Origin: Cladorhizidae sp. MBARI D1340-BT2 | Taxonomy: Eukaryota; Porifera; Demospongiae; Poecilosclerida; Cladorhizidae | NCBI GenBank assembly: GCA_028752905.1 | Contig: JAQNBH010000013.1 | Location: 20,767,477-20,831,476, forward strand | Length of the DNA: 64,000 nucleotides | Reading direction: 5' to 3' | Shown here: positions 47,401-62,400 of the stretch, piece by piece | Numbering within the stretch: position 1 is the stretch's first letter | Layout of the letters: the number at the start of each line of letters is the position of its first letter | Notes under the pieces: generated by a model | Seen by the model: the letters and a program-made list of their open reading frames with translations, nothing else | Told to the model about the DNA's origin: nothing | Databases searched by the model: none | Made by a program: the position numbers and the translations under genes

Positions 47401-50400
47401 GGCAGGCCACCGCTTTGGCAACTGGAAAACGCCAGGAAATATCGCAAACCTTACCACTTCAAATCACCATAACTTGCTAATACTTAGAGTACTCAAACTT
47501 TTGGCACGTACAAAAGACAGATAATTAGAAGGGCTATCCGGCGGTATAAAAATTATCTTTTTTGGGTAAAGTGTAGAACAGTTATGAGCTTTACGGCAAA
47601 AAAACAAGATTTTTGGGGGGAAAATGAGAAACATATAGACCAAATTAGGGCAAATATCAAGATAGAGAACACATAATGAAACCTATCATTCGAATCATAT
47701 CAAGTCCATTACAGTGAAGTTTGCAGAATATAATGGATGTTTGATATCAACAGAGAGCACAGGGAGAGACCAATCTTAATAGCTATATATCAAGTTTATT
47801 CAGTGAAGTGTGGAGAATCTATGAAGCTAACCTGTCTAGCATCAAGATAGAGAACACATAGAGAAACCTATCATTCGAGTCATATCAAGTCCATTACAGT
47901 GAAGTATGCATAATAAATGGGTTTTTGGTATCAACAGAGAGCACAGAGAGAGACCTGTCTTAATAGCTATATATCAATGAAGTTTGGAGAATCCATGAAG
48001 CTAACATATTTAGCATCAAGAGAGAGCAGAGAGAAACCTATCTTGTGATTCTATCAAGTCCATTACTGTGAAGTATGCAGAATATACGGATGTTTGGTAT
48101 CAAGAGAGAGAACAGAGAGAGGCCTACCTTTAGAGCTATATATCAAGTCTATTAATTGAAGTGTAGAGAATCTATGAAGCTAACATGTTTAGCACAAGAT
48201 AGAGAACACTGAGAGATACCTATCTTGCAAGTCCATTACAGTGAAGTTTGCAGAATATATGGATGTTTGGTATCAAGAGAGAGCACTTAGAGAGTCCTAT
48301 CTTAATAGCTATACATCAACTCTATTCAGTGAAGTGTGGATAATCTACGAAGCTAACATGTTTACCATCAAGTAAGAGTACAATTCATAACTGCCCTAAT
48401 TAACAAGACCAAAGTCCCAGATTTTGTCAACTGATAGAGAAGGCCCTTATCTGCAACATATCAACAGATTATCAATAAATGTAGTGGTTTTTCACTGGCA
48501 GGCCACCGCTTTGGCAACTGGAAAACGCCAGGAAATATCGCAAACCTTACCACTTCAAATCACCATAACTTGCTAATACTTAGAGTACTCAAAAATTTGG
48601 CACGTACAAAAGACAGATAATTAGAAGGGCTATCAGGTGATATAAAAATTATCTTTTTTGGATAAAGTTTAGAAAAGTTATGAGCTTTACGACCAAAAAA
48701 AAAGATTTTTGGGGGGAAAATGAGAAACATATAGACCAAATTAGGGCAAATATCAAGATAGAGAACACATAATGAAACCTATCATTCGAATCATATCAAG
48801 TCCATTACAGTGAAGTGTGCAGAATATATGGATGTTTGTATCAAGAGAGAGCACTTAGAGAGTCCTATGTTAATAGCTTTACATCAAGTCTATTCAGTGA
48901 AGTGTGGATAATCTACGAAGCTAACATGTTTAGCATCAAGTAAGAGTACAATTCATAACTGCCCTAATTAACAAGACCATGTCCCAGATTTTGTCAACTG
49001 ATAGAGAAGGCCCTTATCTGCAACATGTCAACAGATTATCAATAAATGTAGTGGTTTTTTACTGGCAGGCAACCGCTTTGGCAACTGGAAAACGCCAGGA
49101 AATATCGCAAACCTTACCACTTCAAATCACCATAACTTGCTAATACTTAGAGTACTCAAACTTTTGGCACGTACAAAAGACAGATAATTAGAAGGGCTAT
49201 CCGGTGATATAAAAATTATCTTTTTTGGGTAAAGTGTAGAACAGTTATGAGCTTTACGGCAAAAAAACAAGATTTTTGGGGGGAAAATGAGAAACATATA
49301 GTCCAAATTAGGGCAAATATCAAGATAGAGAACACATAATGAAACCTATCATTCGAATCATATCAAGTCCATTACAGTGAAGTTTGCAGAATATTATGGA
49401 TGTTTGATATCAACAGAGAGCACAGGGAGAGACCAATCTTAATAGCTATATATCAAGTTTATTCAGTGAAGTGTGGAGAATCTATGAAGCTAACCTGTCT
49501 AGCATCAAGATAGAGAACACATAGAGAAACCTATCATTCGAGTCATATCAAGTCCATTACAGTGAAGTATGCATAATAAATGGGTTTTTGGTATCAACAG
49601 AGAGCACAGAGAGAGACCTGTCTTAATAGCTATATATCAATGAAGTTTGGAGAATCCATGAAGCTAACATATTTAGCATCAAGCAGAGAGAAACCTATCT
49701 TGTGATTCTATCAAGTCCATTACTGTGAAGTATGCAGAATATACGGATGTTTGGTATCAAGAGAGAGAACAGAGAGAGGCCTACCTTTAGAGCTATATAT
49801 CAAGTCTATTAATTGAAGTGTAGAGAATCTATGATGCTAACATGTTTAGCACAAGATAGAGAACACTGAGAGATACCTATCTTGCAAGTCCATTACAGTG
49901 AAGTGTGCAGAATATATGGATGTTTGGTATCAAGAGAGAGCACTTAGAGAGTCCTATCTTAATAGCTATACATCAAGTCTATTCAGTGAAGTGTGGATAA
50001 TCTACGAAGCTAACATGTTTACCATCAAGTAAGAGTACAATTCATAACTGCCCTAATTAACAAGACCAAAGTCCCAGATTTTGTCAACTGATAGAGAAGG
50101 CCCTTATCTGCAACATATCAACAGATTATCAATAAATGTAGTGGTTTTTCACTGGCAGGCCACCGCTTTGGCAACTGGAAAACGCCAGGAAATATCGCAA
50201 ACCTTACCACTTCAAATCGCCATAACTTGCTAATACTTAGAGTACTCAAACTTTTGGCACGTACAAAAGACAGATAATTAGAAGGGCTATCCGGTGATAT
50301 AAAAATTATCTTTTTTGGGTAAAGTGTAGAACAGTTATGAGCTTTACGGCAAAAAAACAAGATTTTTGGGGGGAAAATGAGAAACATATAGTCCAAATTA

Positions 50401-53400
50401 GGGCAAATATCAAGATAGAGAACACATAATGAAACCTATCATTCGAATCATATCAAGTCCATTACAGTGAAGTTTGCAGAATATTATGGATGTTTGATAT
50501 CAACAGAGAGCACAGGGAGAGACCAATCTTAATAGCTATATATCAAGTTTATTCAGTGAAGTGTGGAGAATCTATGAAGCTAACCTGTCTAGCATCAAGA
50601 TAGAGAACACATAGAGAAACCTATCATTCGAGTCATATCAAGTCCATTACAGTGAAGTATGCATAATAAATGGGTTTTTGGTATCAACAGAGAGCACAGA
50701 GAGAGACCTGTCTTAATAGCTATATATCAATGAAGTTTGGAGAATCCATGAAGCTAACATATTTAGCATCAAGCAGAGAGAAACCTATCTTGTGATTCTA
50801 TCAAGTCCATTACTGTGAAGTATGCAGAATATACGGATGTTTGGTATCAAGAGAGAGAACAGAGAGAGGCCTACCTTTAGAGCTATATATCAAGTCTATT
50901 AATTGAAGTGTAGAGAATCTATGATGCTAACATGTTTAGCACAAGATAGAGAACACTGAGAGATACCTATCTTGCAAGTCCATTACAGTGAAGTGTGCAG
51001 AATATATGGATGTTTGGTATCAAGAGAGAGCACTTAGAGAGTCCTATCTTAATAGCTATACATCAAGTCTATTCAGTGAAGTGTGGATAATCTACGAAGC
51101 TAACATGTTTACCATCAAGTAAGAGTACAATTCATAACTGCCCTAATTAACAAGACCAAAGTCCCAGATTTTGTCAACTGATAGAGAAGGCCCTTATCTG
51201 CAACATATCAACAGATTATCAATAAATGTAGTGGTTTTTCACTGGCAGGCCACCGCTTTGGCAACTGGAAAACGCCAGGAAATATCGCAAACCTTACCAC
51301 TTCAAATCGCCATAACTTGCTAATACTTAGAGTACTCAAAAATGTGGCACGTACAAAAGACAGATAATTAGAAGGGCTATCCGGTGATATAAAAATTATC
51401 TTTTTTGGGTAAAGTGTAGAACAGTTATGAGCTTTACGGCAAAAAAACAAGATTTTTGGGGGGAAAATGAGAAACATATAGACCAAATTAGGGCAAATAT
51501 CAAGATAGAGAACACATAATGAAACCTATCATTCGAATCATATCAAGTCCATTACAGTGAAGTTTGCAGAATATTATGGATGTTTGATATCAACAGAGAG
51601 CACAGGGAGAGACCAATCTTAATAGCTATATATCAAGTTTATTCAGTGAAGTGTGGAGAATCTATGAAGCTAACCTGTCTAGCATCAAGATAGAGAACAC
51701 ATAGAGAAACCTATCATTCGAGTCATATCAAGTCCATTACAGTGAAGTATGCATAATAAATGTTTTTTTGGTATCAACAGAGAGCACAGAGAGAGACCTG
51801 TCTTAATAGCTATATATCAATGAAGTTTGGAGAATCCATGAAGCTAACATATTTAGCATCAAGAGAGAGCAGAGAGAAACCTATCTTGTGATTCTATCAA
51901 GTCCATTACTGTGAAGTATGCAGAATATACGGATGTTTGGTATCAAGAGAGAGAACAGAGAGAGGCCTACCTTTAGAGCTATATATCAAGTCTATTAATT
52001 GAAGTGTAGAGAATCTATGAAGCTAACATGTTTAGCACAAGATAGAGAACACTGAGAGATACCTATCTTGCAAGTCCATTACAGTGAAGGGTGCAGAATA
52101 TATGGATGTTTGGTATCAAGAGAGAGCACTTAGAGAGTCCTATCTTAATAGCTATACATCAAGTCTATTCAGTGAAGTGTGGATAATCTACGAAGCTAAC
52201 ATGTTTACCATCAAGTAAGATTACAATTCATAACTGCCCTAATTAACAAGACCAAAGTCCCAGATTTTGTCAACTGATAGAGAAGGCCCTTATCTGCAAC
52301 ATATCAACAGATTATCAATAAATGTAGTGGTTTTTCACTGGCAGGCCACCGCTTTGGCAACTGGAAAACGCCAGGAAATATCGCAAACCTTACCACTTCA
52401 AATCGCCATAACTTGCTACTACTTAGAGTACTCAAAAATGTGGCACGTACAAAAGACAGATAATTAGAAGGGCTATCCGATGATATAAAAATTATCTTTT
52501 TTGGATAAAGTTTAGAAAAGTTATGAGCTTTACGGCAAAAAAACAAGATTTTTGGGGGGAAAATGAGAAACATATAGACCAAATTAGGGCAAATATCAAG
52601 ATAGAGAACACATAATGAAACCTATCATTCGAATCATATCAAGTCCATTACAGTGAAGTGTGCAGAATATATGGATGTTTGTATCAAGAGAGAGCACTTA
52701 GAGAGTCCTATGTTAATAGCTTTACATCAAGTCTATTCAGTGAAGTGTGGATAATCTACGAAGCTAACATGTTTACCATCAAGTAAGATTACAATTCATA
52801 ACTGCCCTAATTAACAAGACCAAAGTCCCAGATTTTGTCAACTGATAGAGAAGGCCCTTATCTGCAACATATCAACAGATTATCAATAAATGTAGTGGTT
52901 TTTCACTGGCAGGCCACCGCTTTGGCAACTGGAAAACGCCAGGAAATATCGCAAACCTTACCACTTCAAATCACCATAACTTGCTAATACTTAGAGTACT
53001 CAAACTTTTGGCACGTACAAAAGACAGATAATTAGAAGGGCTATCCGGTGGTATAAAAATTATCTTTTTTGGGTAAAGTGTAGAACAGTTATGAGCTTTA
53101 CGGCAAAAAAACAAGATTTTTGGGGGGGAAATGAGAAACATATAGACCAAATTAGGGCAAATATCAAGATAGAGAACACATAATGAAACCTATCATTCGA
53201 ATCATATCAAGTCCATTACAGTGAAGTTTGCAGAATATAATGGATGTTTGATATCAACAGAGAGCACAGGGAGAGACCAATCTTAATAGCTATATATCAA
53301 GTTTATTCAGTGAAGTGTGGAGAATCTATGAAGCTAACCTGTCTAGCATCAAGATAGAGAACACATAGAGAAACCTATCATTCGAGTCATATCAAGTCCA

Positions 53401-56400
53401 TTACAGTGAAGTATGCATAATAAATGGGTTTTTGGTATCAACAGAGAGCACAGAGAGAGACCTGTCTTAATAGCTATATATCAATGAAGTTTGGAGAATC
53501 CATGAAGCTAACATATTTAGCATCAAGAGAGAGCAGAGAGAAACCTATCTTGTGATTCTATCAAGTCCATTACTGTGAAGTATGCAGAATATACGGATGT
53601 TTGGTATCAAGAGAGAGAACAGAGAGAGGCCTACCTTTAGAGCTATATATCAAGTCTATTAATTGAAGTGTAGAGAATCTATGAAGCTAACATGTTTAGC
53701 ACAAGATAGAGAACACTGAGAGATACCTATCTTGCAAGTCCATTACAGTGAAGGGTGCAGAATATATGGATGTTTGGTATCAAGAGAGAGCACTTAGAGA
53801 GTCCTATCTTAATAGCTATACATCAAGTCTATTCAGTGAAGTGTGGATAATCTACGAAGCTAACATGTTTACCATCAAGTAAGAGTACAATTCATAACTG
53901 CCCTAATTAACAAGACCAAAGTCCCAGATTTTGTCAACTGATAGAGAAGGCCCTTATCTGCAACATATCAACAGATTATCAATAAATGTAGTGGTTTTTC
54001 ACTGGCAGGCCACCGCTTTGGCAACTGGAAAACGCCAGGAAATATCGCAAACCTTACCACTTCAAATCGTCATAACTTGCTAATACTTAGAGTACTCAAA
54101 CTTTTGGCACGTACAAAAGACAGATAATTAGAAGGGCTATCCGATGATATAAAAATTATCTTTTTTGGATAAAGTTTAGAAAAGTTATGAGCTTTACGGC
54201 AAAAAAACAAGATTTTTGGGGGGAAAATGAGAAACATATAGACCAAATTAGGGCAAATATCAAGATAGAGAACACATAATGAAACCTATCATTCGAATCA
54301 TATCAAGTCCATTACAGTGAAGTGTGCAGAATATATGGATGTTTGTATCAAGAGAGAGCACTTAGAGAGTCCTATGTTAATAGCTTTACATCAAGTCTAT
54401 TCAGTGAAGTGTGGATAATCTACGAAGCTAACATGTTTAGCATCAAGTAAGATTACAATTCATAACTGCCCTAATTAACAAGACCAAAGTCCCAGATTTT
54501 GTCAACTGATAGAGAAGGCCCTTATCTGCAACATATCAACAGATTATCAATAAATGTAGTGGTTTTTCACTGGCAGGCCACCGCTTTGGCAACTGGAAAA
54601 CGCCAGGAAATATCGCAAACCTTACCACTTCAAATCACCATAACTTGCTAATACTTAGAGTACTCAAACTTTTGGCACGTACAAAAGACAGATAATTAGA
54701 AGGGCTATCCGGTGGTATAAAAATTATCTTTTTTGGGTAAAGTGTAGAACAGTTATGAGCTTTACGGCAAAAAAACAAGATTTTTGGGGGGGAAATGAGA
54801 AACATATAGACCAAATTAGGGCAAATATCAAGATAGAGAACACATAATGAAACCTATCATTCGAATCATATCAAGTCCATTACAGTGAAGTTTGCAGAAT
54901 ATAATGGATGTTTGATATCAACAGAGAGCACAGGGAGAGACCAATCTTAATAGCTATATATCAAGTTTATTCAGTGAAGTGTGGAGAATCTATGAAGCTA
55001 ACCTGTCTAGCATCAAGATAGAGAACACATAGAGAAACCTATCATTCGAGTCATATCAAGTCCATTACAGTGAAGTATGCATAATAAATGGGTTTTTGGT
55101 ATCAACAGAGAGCACAGAGAGAGACCTGTCTTAATAGCTATATATCAATGAAGTTTGGAGAATCCATGAAGCTAACATATTTAGCATCAAGAGAGAGCAG
55201 AGAGAAACCTATCTTGTGATTCTATCAAGTCCATTACTGTGAAGTATGCAGAATATACGGATGTTTGGTATCAAGAGAGAGAACAGAGAGAGGCCTACCT
55301 TTAGAGCTATATATCAAGTCTATTAATTGAAGTGTAGAGAATCTATGAAGCTAACATGTTTAGCACAAGATAGAGAACACTGAGAGATACCTATCTTGCA
55401 AGTCCATTACAGTGAAGGGTGCAGAATATATGGATGTTTGGTATCAAGAGAGAGCACTTAGAGAGTCCTATCTTAATAGCTATACATCAAGTCTATTCAG
55501 TGAAGTGTGGATAATCTACGAAGCTAACATGTTTACCATCAAGTAAGAGTACAATTCATAACTGCCCTAATTAACAAGACCAAAGTCCCAGATTTTGTCA
55601 ACTGATAGAGAAGGCCCTTATCTGCAACATATCAACAGATTATCAATAAATGTAGTGGTTTTTCACTGGCAGGCCACCGCTTTGGCAACTGGAAAACGCC
55701 AGGAAATATCGCAAACCTTACCACTTCAAATCGTCATAACTTGCTAATACTTAGAGTACTCAAACTTTTGGCACGTACAAAAGACAGATAATTAGAAGGG
55801 CTATCCGATGATATAAAAATTATCTTTTTTGGATAAAGTTTAGAAAAGTTATGAGCTTTACGGCAAAAAAACAAGATTTTTGGGGGGAAAATGAGAAACA
55901 TATAGACCAAATTAGGGCAAATATCAAGATAGAGAACACATAATGAAACCTATCATTCGAATCATATCAAGTCCATTACAGTGAAGTGTGCAGAATATAT
56001 GGATGTTTGTATCAAGAGAGAGCACTTAGAGAGTCCTATGTTAATAGCTTTACATCAAGTCTATTCAGTGAAGTGTGGATAATCTACGAAGCTAACATGT
56101 TTAGCATCAAGTAAGAGTACAATTCATAACTGCCCTAATTAACAAGACCATGTCCCAGATTTTGTCAACTGATAGAGAAGGCCCTTATCTGCAACATGTC
56201 AACAGATTATCAATAAATGTAGTGGTTTTTCACTGGCAGGCCACCGCTTTGGCAACTGGAAAACGCCAGGAAATATCGCAAACCTTACCACTTCAAATCA
56301 CCATAACTTGCTAATACTTAGAGTACTCAAACTTTTGGCACGTACAAAAGACAGATAATTAGAAGGGCTATCCGGTGGTATAAAAATTATCTTTTTTGGG

Positions 56401-59400
56401 TAAAGTGTAGAACAGTTATGAGCTTTACGGCAAAAAAACAAGATTTTTGGGGGGGAAATGAGAAACATATAGACCAAATTAGGGCAAATATCAAGATAGA
56501 GAACACATAATGAAACCTATCATTCGAATCATATCAAGTCCATTACAGTGAAGTTTGCAGAATATAATGGATGTTTGATATCAACAGAGAGCACAGGGAG
56601 AGACCAATCTTAATAGCTATATATCAAGTTTATTCAGTGAAGTGTGGAGAATCTATGAAGCTAACCTGTCTAGCATCAAGATAGAGAACACATAGAGAAA
56701 CCTATCATTCGAGTCATATCAAGTCCATTACAGTGAAGTATGCATAATAAATGGGTTTTTGGTATCAACAGAGAGCACAGAGAGAGACCTGTCTTAATAG
56801 CTATATATCAATGAAGTTTGGAGAATCCATGAAGCTAACATATTTAGCATCAAGAGAGAGCAGAGAGAAACCTATCTTGTGATTCTATCAAGTCCATTAC
56901 TGTGAAGTATGCAGAATATACGGATGTTTGGTATCAAGAGAGAGAACAGAGAGAGGCCTACCTTTAGAGCTATATATCAAGTCTATTAATTGAAGTGTAG
57001 AGAATCTATGAAGCTAACATGTTTAGCACAAGATAGAGAACACTGAGAGATACCTATCTTGCAAGTCCATTACAGTGAAGGGTGCAGAATATATGGATGT
57101 TTGGTATCAAGAGAGAGCACTTAGAGAGTCCTATCTTAATAGCTATACATCAAGTCTATTCAGTGAAGTGTGGATAATCTACGAAGCTAACATGTTTACC
57201 ATCAAGTAAGAGTACAATTCATAACTGCCCTAATTAACAAGACCAAAGTCCCAGATTTTGTCAACTGATAGAGAAGGCCCTTATCTGCAACATGTCAACA
57301 GATTATCAATAAATGTAGTGGTTTTTCACTGGCAGGCCACCGCTTTGGCACCTGGAAAACGCCAGGAAAGATCGCAAACCTTACCACTTCAAATCACCAT
57401 AACTTGCTAATACTTAGAGTACTCAAAATTTTGGCACGTATAAAAGACAGATAATTAGAAGGGCTATCCGGTGATATAAAAATTATCTTTTTTGGGTAAA
57501 GTGTAGAACAGTTATGAGCTTTACGGCAAAAAAACAAGATTTTTTGGGGGAAAATGAGAAACATATAGACCAAATTAGGGCAAATATCAAGATAGAGAAC
57601 ACATAATGAAACCTATCATTCGAATCATATCAAGTCCATTACAGTTAAGTTTGCAGAATATTATGGATGTTTGATATCAACAGAGAGCACAGGGAGAGAC
57701 CAATCTTAATAGCTATATATCAAGTTTATTCAGTGAAGTGTGGAGAATCTATGAAGCTAACCTGTCTAGCATCAAGATAGAGAACACATAGAGAAACCTA
57801 TCATTCGAGTCATATCAAGTCCATTACAGTGAAGTATGCATAATAAATGGGTTTTTGGTATCAACAGAGAGCACAGAGAGAGACCTGTCTTAATAGCTAT
57901 ATATCAATGAAGTTTGGAGAATCCATGAAGCTAACATATTTAGCATCAAGAGAGAGCAGAGAGAAACCTATCTTGTGATTCTATCAAGTCCATTACTGTG
58001 AAGTATGCAGAATATACGGATGTTTGGTATCAAGAGAGAGAACAGAGAGAGGCCTACCTTTAGAGCTATATATCAAGTCTATTAATTGAAGTGTAGAGAA
58101 TCTATGAAGCTAACATGTTTAGCACAAGATAGAGAACACTGAGAGATACCTATCTTGCAAGTCCATTACAGTGAAGGGTGCAGAATATATGGATGTTTGG
58201 TATCAAGAGAGAGCACTTAGAGAGTCCTATCTTAATAGCTATACATCAAGTCTATTCAGTGAAGTGTGGATAATCTACGAAGCTAACATGTTTACCATCA
58301 AGTAAGAGTACAATTCATAACTGCCCTAATTAACAAGACCAAAGTCCCAGATTTTGTCAACTGATAGAGAAGGCCCTTATCTGCAACATGTCAACAGATT
58401 ATCAATAAATGTAGTGGTTTTTCACTGGCAGGCCACCGCTTTGGCACCTGGAAAACGCCAGGAAAGATCGCAAACCTTACCACTTCAAATCACCATAACT
58501 TGCTAATACTTAGAGTACTCAAAATTTTGGCACGTATAAAAGACAGATAATTAGAAGGGCTATCCGGTGATATAAAAATTATCTTTTTTGGGTAAAGTGT
58601 AGAACAGTTATGAGCTTTACGGCAAAAAAACAAGATTTTTTGGGGGAAAATGAGAAACATATAGACCAAATTAGGGCAAATATCAAGATAGAGAACACAT
58701 AATGAAACCTATCATTCGAATCATATCAAGTCCATTACAGTTAAGTTTGCAGAATATTATGGATGTTTGATATCAACAGAGAGCACAGGGAGAGACCAAT
58801 CTTAATAGCTATATATCAAGTTTATTCAGTGAAGTGTGGAGAATCTATGAAGCTAACCTGTCTAGCATCAAGATAGAGAACACATAGAGAAACCTATCAT
58901 TCGAGTCATATCAAGTCCATTACAGTGAAGTATGCATAATAAATGGGTTTTTGGTATCAACAGAGAGCACAGAGAGAGACCTGTCTTAATAGCTATATAT
59001 CAATGAAGTTTGGAGAATCCATGAAGCTAACATATTTAGCATCAAGAGAGAGCAGAGAGAAACCTATCTTGTGATTCTATCAAGTCCATTACTGTGAAGT
59101 ATGCAGAATATACGGATGTTTGGTATCAAGAGAGAGAACAGAGAGAGGCCTACCTTTAGAGCTATATATCAAGTCTATTAATTGAAGTGTAGAGAATCTA
59201 TGAAGCTAACATGTTTAGCACAAGATAGAGAACACTGAGAGATACCTATCTTGCAAGTCCATTACAGTGAAGGGTGCAGAATATATGGATGTTTGGTATC
59301 AAGAGAGAGCACTTAGAGAGTCCTATCTTAATAGCTATACATCAAGTCTATTCAGTGAAGTGTGGATAATCTACGAAGCTAACATGTTTACCATCAAGTA

Positions 59401-62400
59401 AGAGTACAATTCATAACTGCCCTAATTAACAAGACCAAAGTCCCAGATTTTGTCAACTGATAGAGAAGGCCCTTATCTGCAACATATCAACAGATTATCA
59501 ATAAATGTAGTGGTTTTTCACTGGCAGGCCACCGCTTTGGCAACTGGAAAACGCCAGGAAATATCGCAAACCTTACCACTTCAAATCGTCATAACTTGCT
59601 AATACTTAGAGTACTCAAAAATGTGGCACGTACAAAAGACAGATAATTAGAAGGGCTATCCGGTGATATAAAAATTATCTTTTTTGGGTAAAGTGTAGAA
59701 CAGTTATGAGCTTTACGGCAAAAAAACAAGATTTTTTGGGGGAAAATGAGAAACATATAGACCAAATTAGGGCAAATATCAAGATAGAGAACACATAATG
59801 AAACCTATCATTCGAATCATATCAAGTCCATTACAGTTAAGTTTGCAGAATATTATGGATGTTTGATATCAACAGAGAGCACAGGGAGAGACCAATCTTA
59901 ATAGCTATATATCAAGTTTATTCAGTGAAGTGTGGAGAATCTATGAAGCTAACCTGTCTAGCATCAAGATAGAGAACACATAGAGAAACCTATCATTCGA
60001 GTCATATCAAGTCCATTACAGTGAAGTATGCATAATAAAAATTTTTTTTGTATCAACAGAGAGCACAGAGAGAGACCTGTCTTAATAGCTATATATCAAT
60101 GAAGTTTGGAGAATCCATGAAGCTAACATATTTAGCATCAAGAGAGAGCAGAGAGAAACCTATCTTGTGATTCTATCAAGTCCATTACTGTGAAGTATGC
60201 AGAATATACGGATGTTTGGTATCAAGAGAGAGAACAGAGAGAGGCCTACCTTTAGAGCTATATATCAAGTCTATTAATTGAAGTGTAGAGAATCTATGAA
60301 GCTAACATGTTTAGCACAAGATAGAGAACACTGAGAGATACCTATCTTGCAAGTCCATTACAGTGAAGTGTGCAGAATATATGGATGTTTGGTATCAAGA
60401 GAGAGCACTTAGAGAGTCCTATCTTAATAGCTATACATCAACTCTATTCAGTGAAGTGTGGATAATCTACGAAGCTAACATGTTTACCATCAAGTAAGAG
60501 TACAATTCATAACTGCCCTAATTAACAAGACCATGTCCCAGATTTTGTCAACTGATAGAGAAGGCCCTTATCTGCAACATGTCAACAGATTATCAATAAA
60601 TGTAGTGGTTTTTCACTGGCAGGCCACCGCTTTGGCAACTGGAAAACGCCAGGAAATATCGCAAACCTTACCACTTCAAATCACCATAACTTACTAATAC
60701 TTAGAGTACTCAAACTTTTGGCACGTACAAAAGACAGATAATTAGAAGGGCTATCCGATGATATAAAAATTATCTTTTTTGGATAAAGTTTAGAAAAGTT
60801 ATGAGCTTTACGGCAAAAAAACAAGATTTTTGGGGGGGAAATGAGAAACATATAGACCAAATTAGGGCAAATATCAAGATAGAGAACACATAATGAAACC
60901 TATCATTCGAATCATATCAAGTCCATTACAGTGAAGTGTGCAGAATATATGGATGTTTGTATCAAGAGAGAGCACTTAGAGAGTCCTATGTTAATAGCTT
61001 TACATCAAGTCTATTCAGTGAAGTGTGGATAATCTACGAAGCTAACATGTTTAGCATCAAGTAAGAGTACAATTCATAACTGCCCTAATTAACAAGACCA
61101 TGTCCCAGATTTTGTCAACTGATAGAGAAGGCCCTTATCTGCAACATGTCAACAGATTATCAATAAATGTAGTGGTTTTTCACTGGCAGGCCACCGCTTT
61201 GGCAACTGGAAAACGCCAGGAAATATCGCAAACCTTACCACTTCAAATCACCATAACTTGCTAATACTTAGAGTACTCAAACTTTTGGCACGTACAAAAG
61301 ACAGATAATTAGAAGGGCTATCCGGTGGTATAAAAATTATCTTTTTTGGGTAAAGTGTAGAACAGTTATGAGCTTTACGGCAAAAAAAACAAGATTTTTG
61401 GGGGGGAAATGAGAAACATATAGACCAAATTAGGGCAAATATCAAGATAGAGAACACATAATTAAACCTATCATTCGAATCATATCAAGTCCATTACAGT
61501 GAAGTTTGCAGAATATAATGGATGTTTGATATCAACAGAGAGCACAGGGAGAGACCAATCTTAATAGCTATATATCAAGTTTATTCAGTGAAGTGTGGAG
61601 AATCTATGAAGCTAACCTGTCTAGCATCAAGATAGAGAACACATAGAGAAACCTATCATTCGAGTCATATCAAGTCCATTACAGTGAAGTATGCATAATA
61701 AATGGGTTTTTGGTATCAACAGAGAGCACAGAGAGAGACCTGTCTTAATAGCTATATATCAATGAAGTTTGGAGAATCCATGAAGCTAACATATTTAGCA
61801 TCAAGAGAGAGCAGAGAGAAACCTATCTTGTGATTCTATCAAGTCCATTACTGTGAAGTATGCAGAATATACGGATGTTTGGTATCAAGAGAGAGAACAG
61901 AGAGAGGCCTACCTTTAGAGCTATATATCAAGTCTATTAATTGAAGTGTAGAGAATCTATGAAGCTAACATGTTTAGCACAAGATAGAGAACACTGAGAG
62001 ATACCTATCTTGCAAGTCCATTACAGTGAAGGGTGCAGAATATATGGATGTTTGGTATCAAGAGAGAGCACTTAGAGAGTCCTATCTTAATAGCTATACA
62101 TCAAGTCTATTCAGTGAAGTGTGGATAATCTACGAAGCTAACATGTTTACCATCAAGTAAGAGTACAATTCATAACTGCCCTAATTAACAAGACCAAAGT
62201 CCCAGATTTTGTCAACTGATAGAGAAGGCCCTTATCTGCAACATGTCAACAGATTATCAATAAATGTAGTGGTTTTTCACTGGCAGGCCACCGCTTTGGC
62301 ACCTGGAAAACGCCAGGAAAGATCGCAAACCTTACCACTTCAAATCACCATAACTTGCTAATACTTAGAGTACTCAAAATTTTGGCACGTATAAAAGACA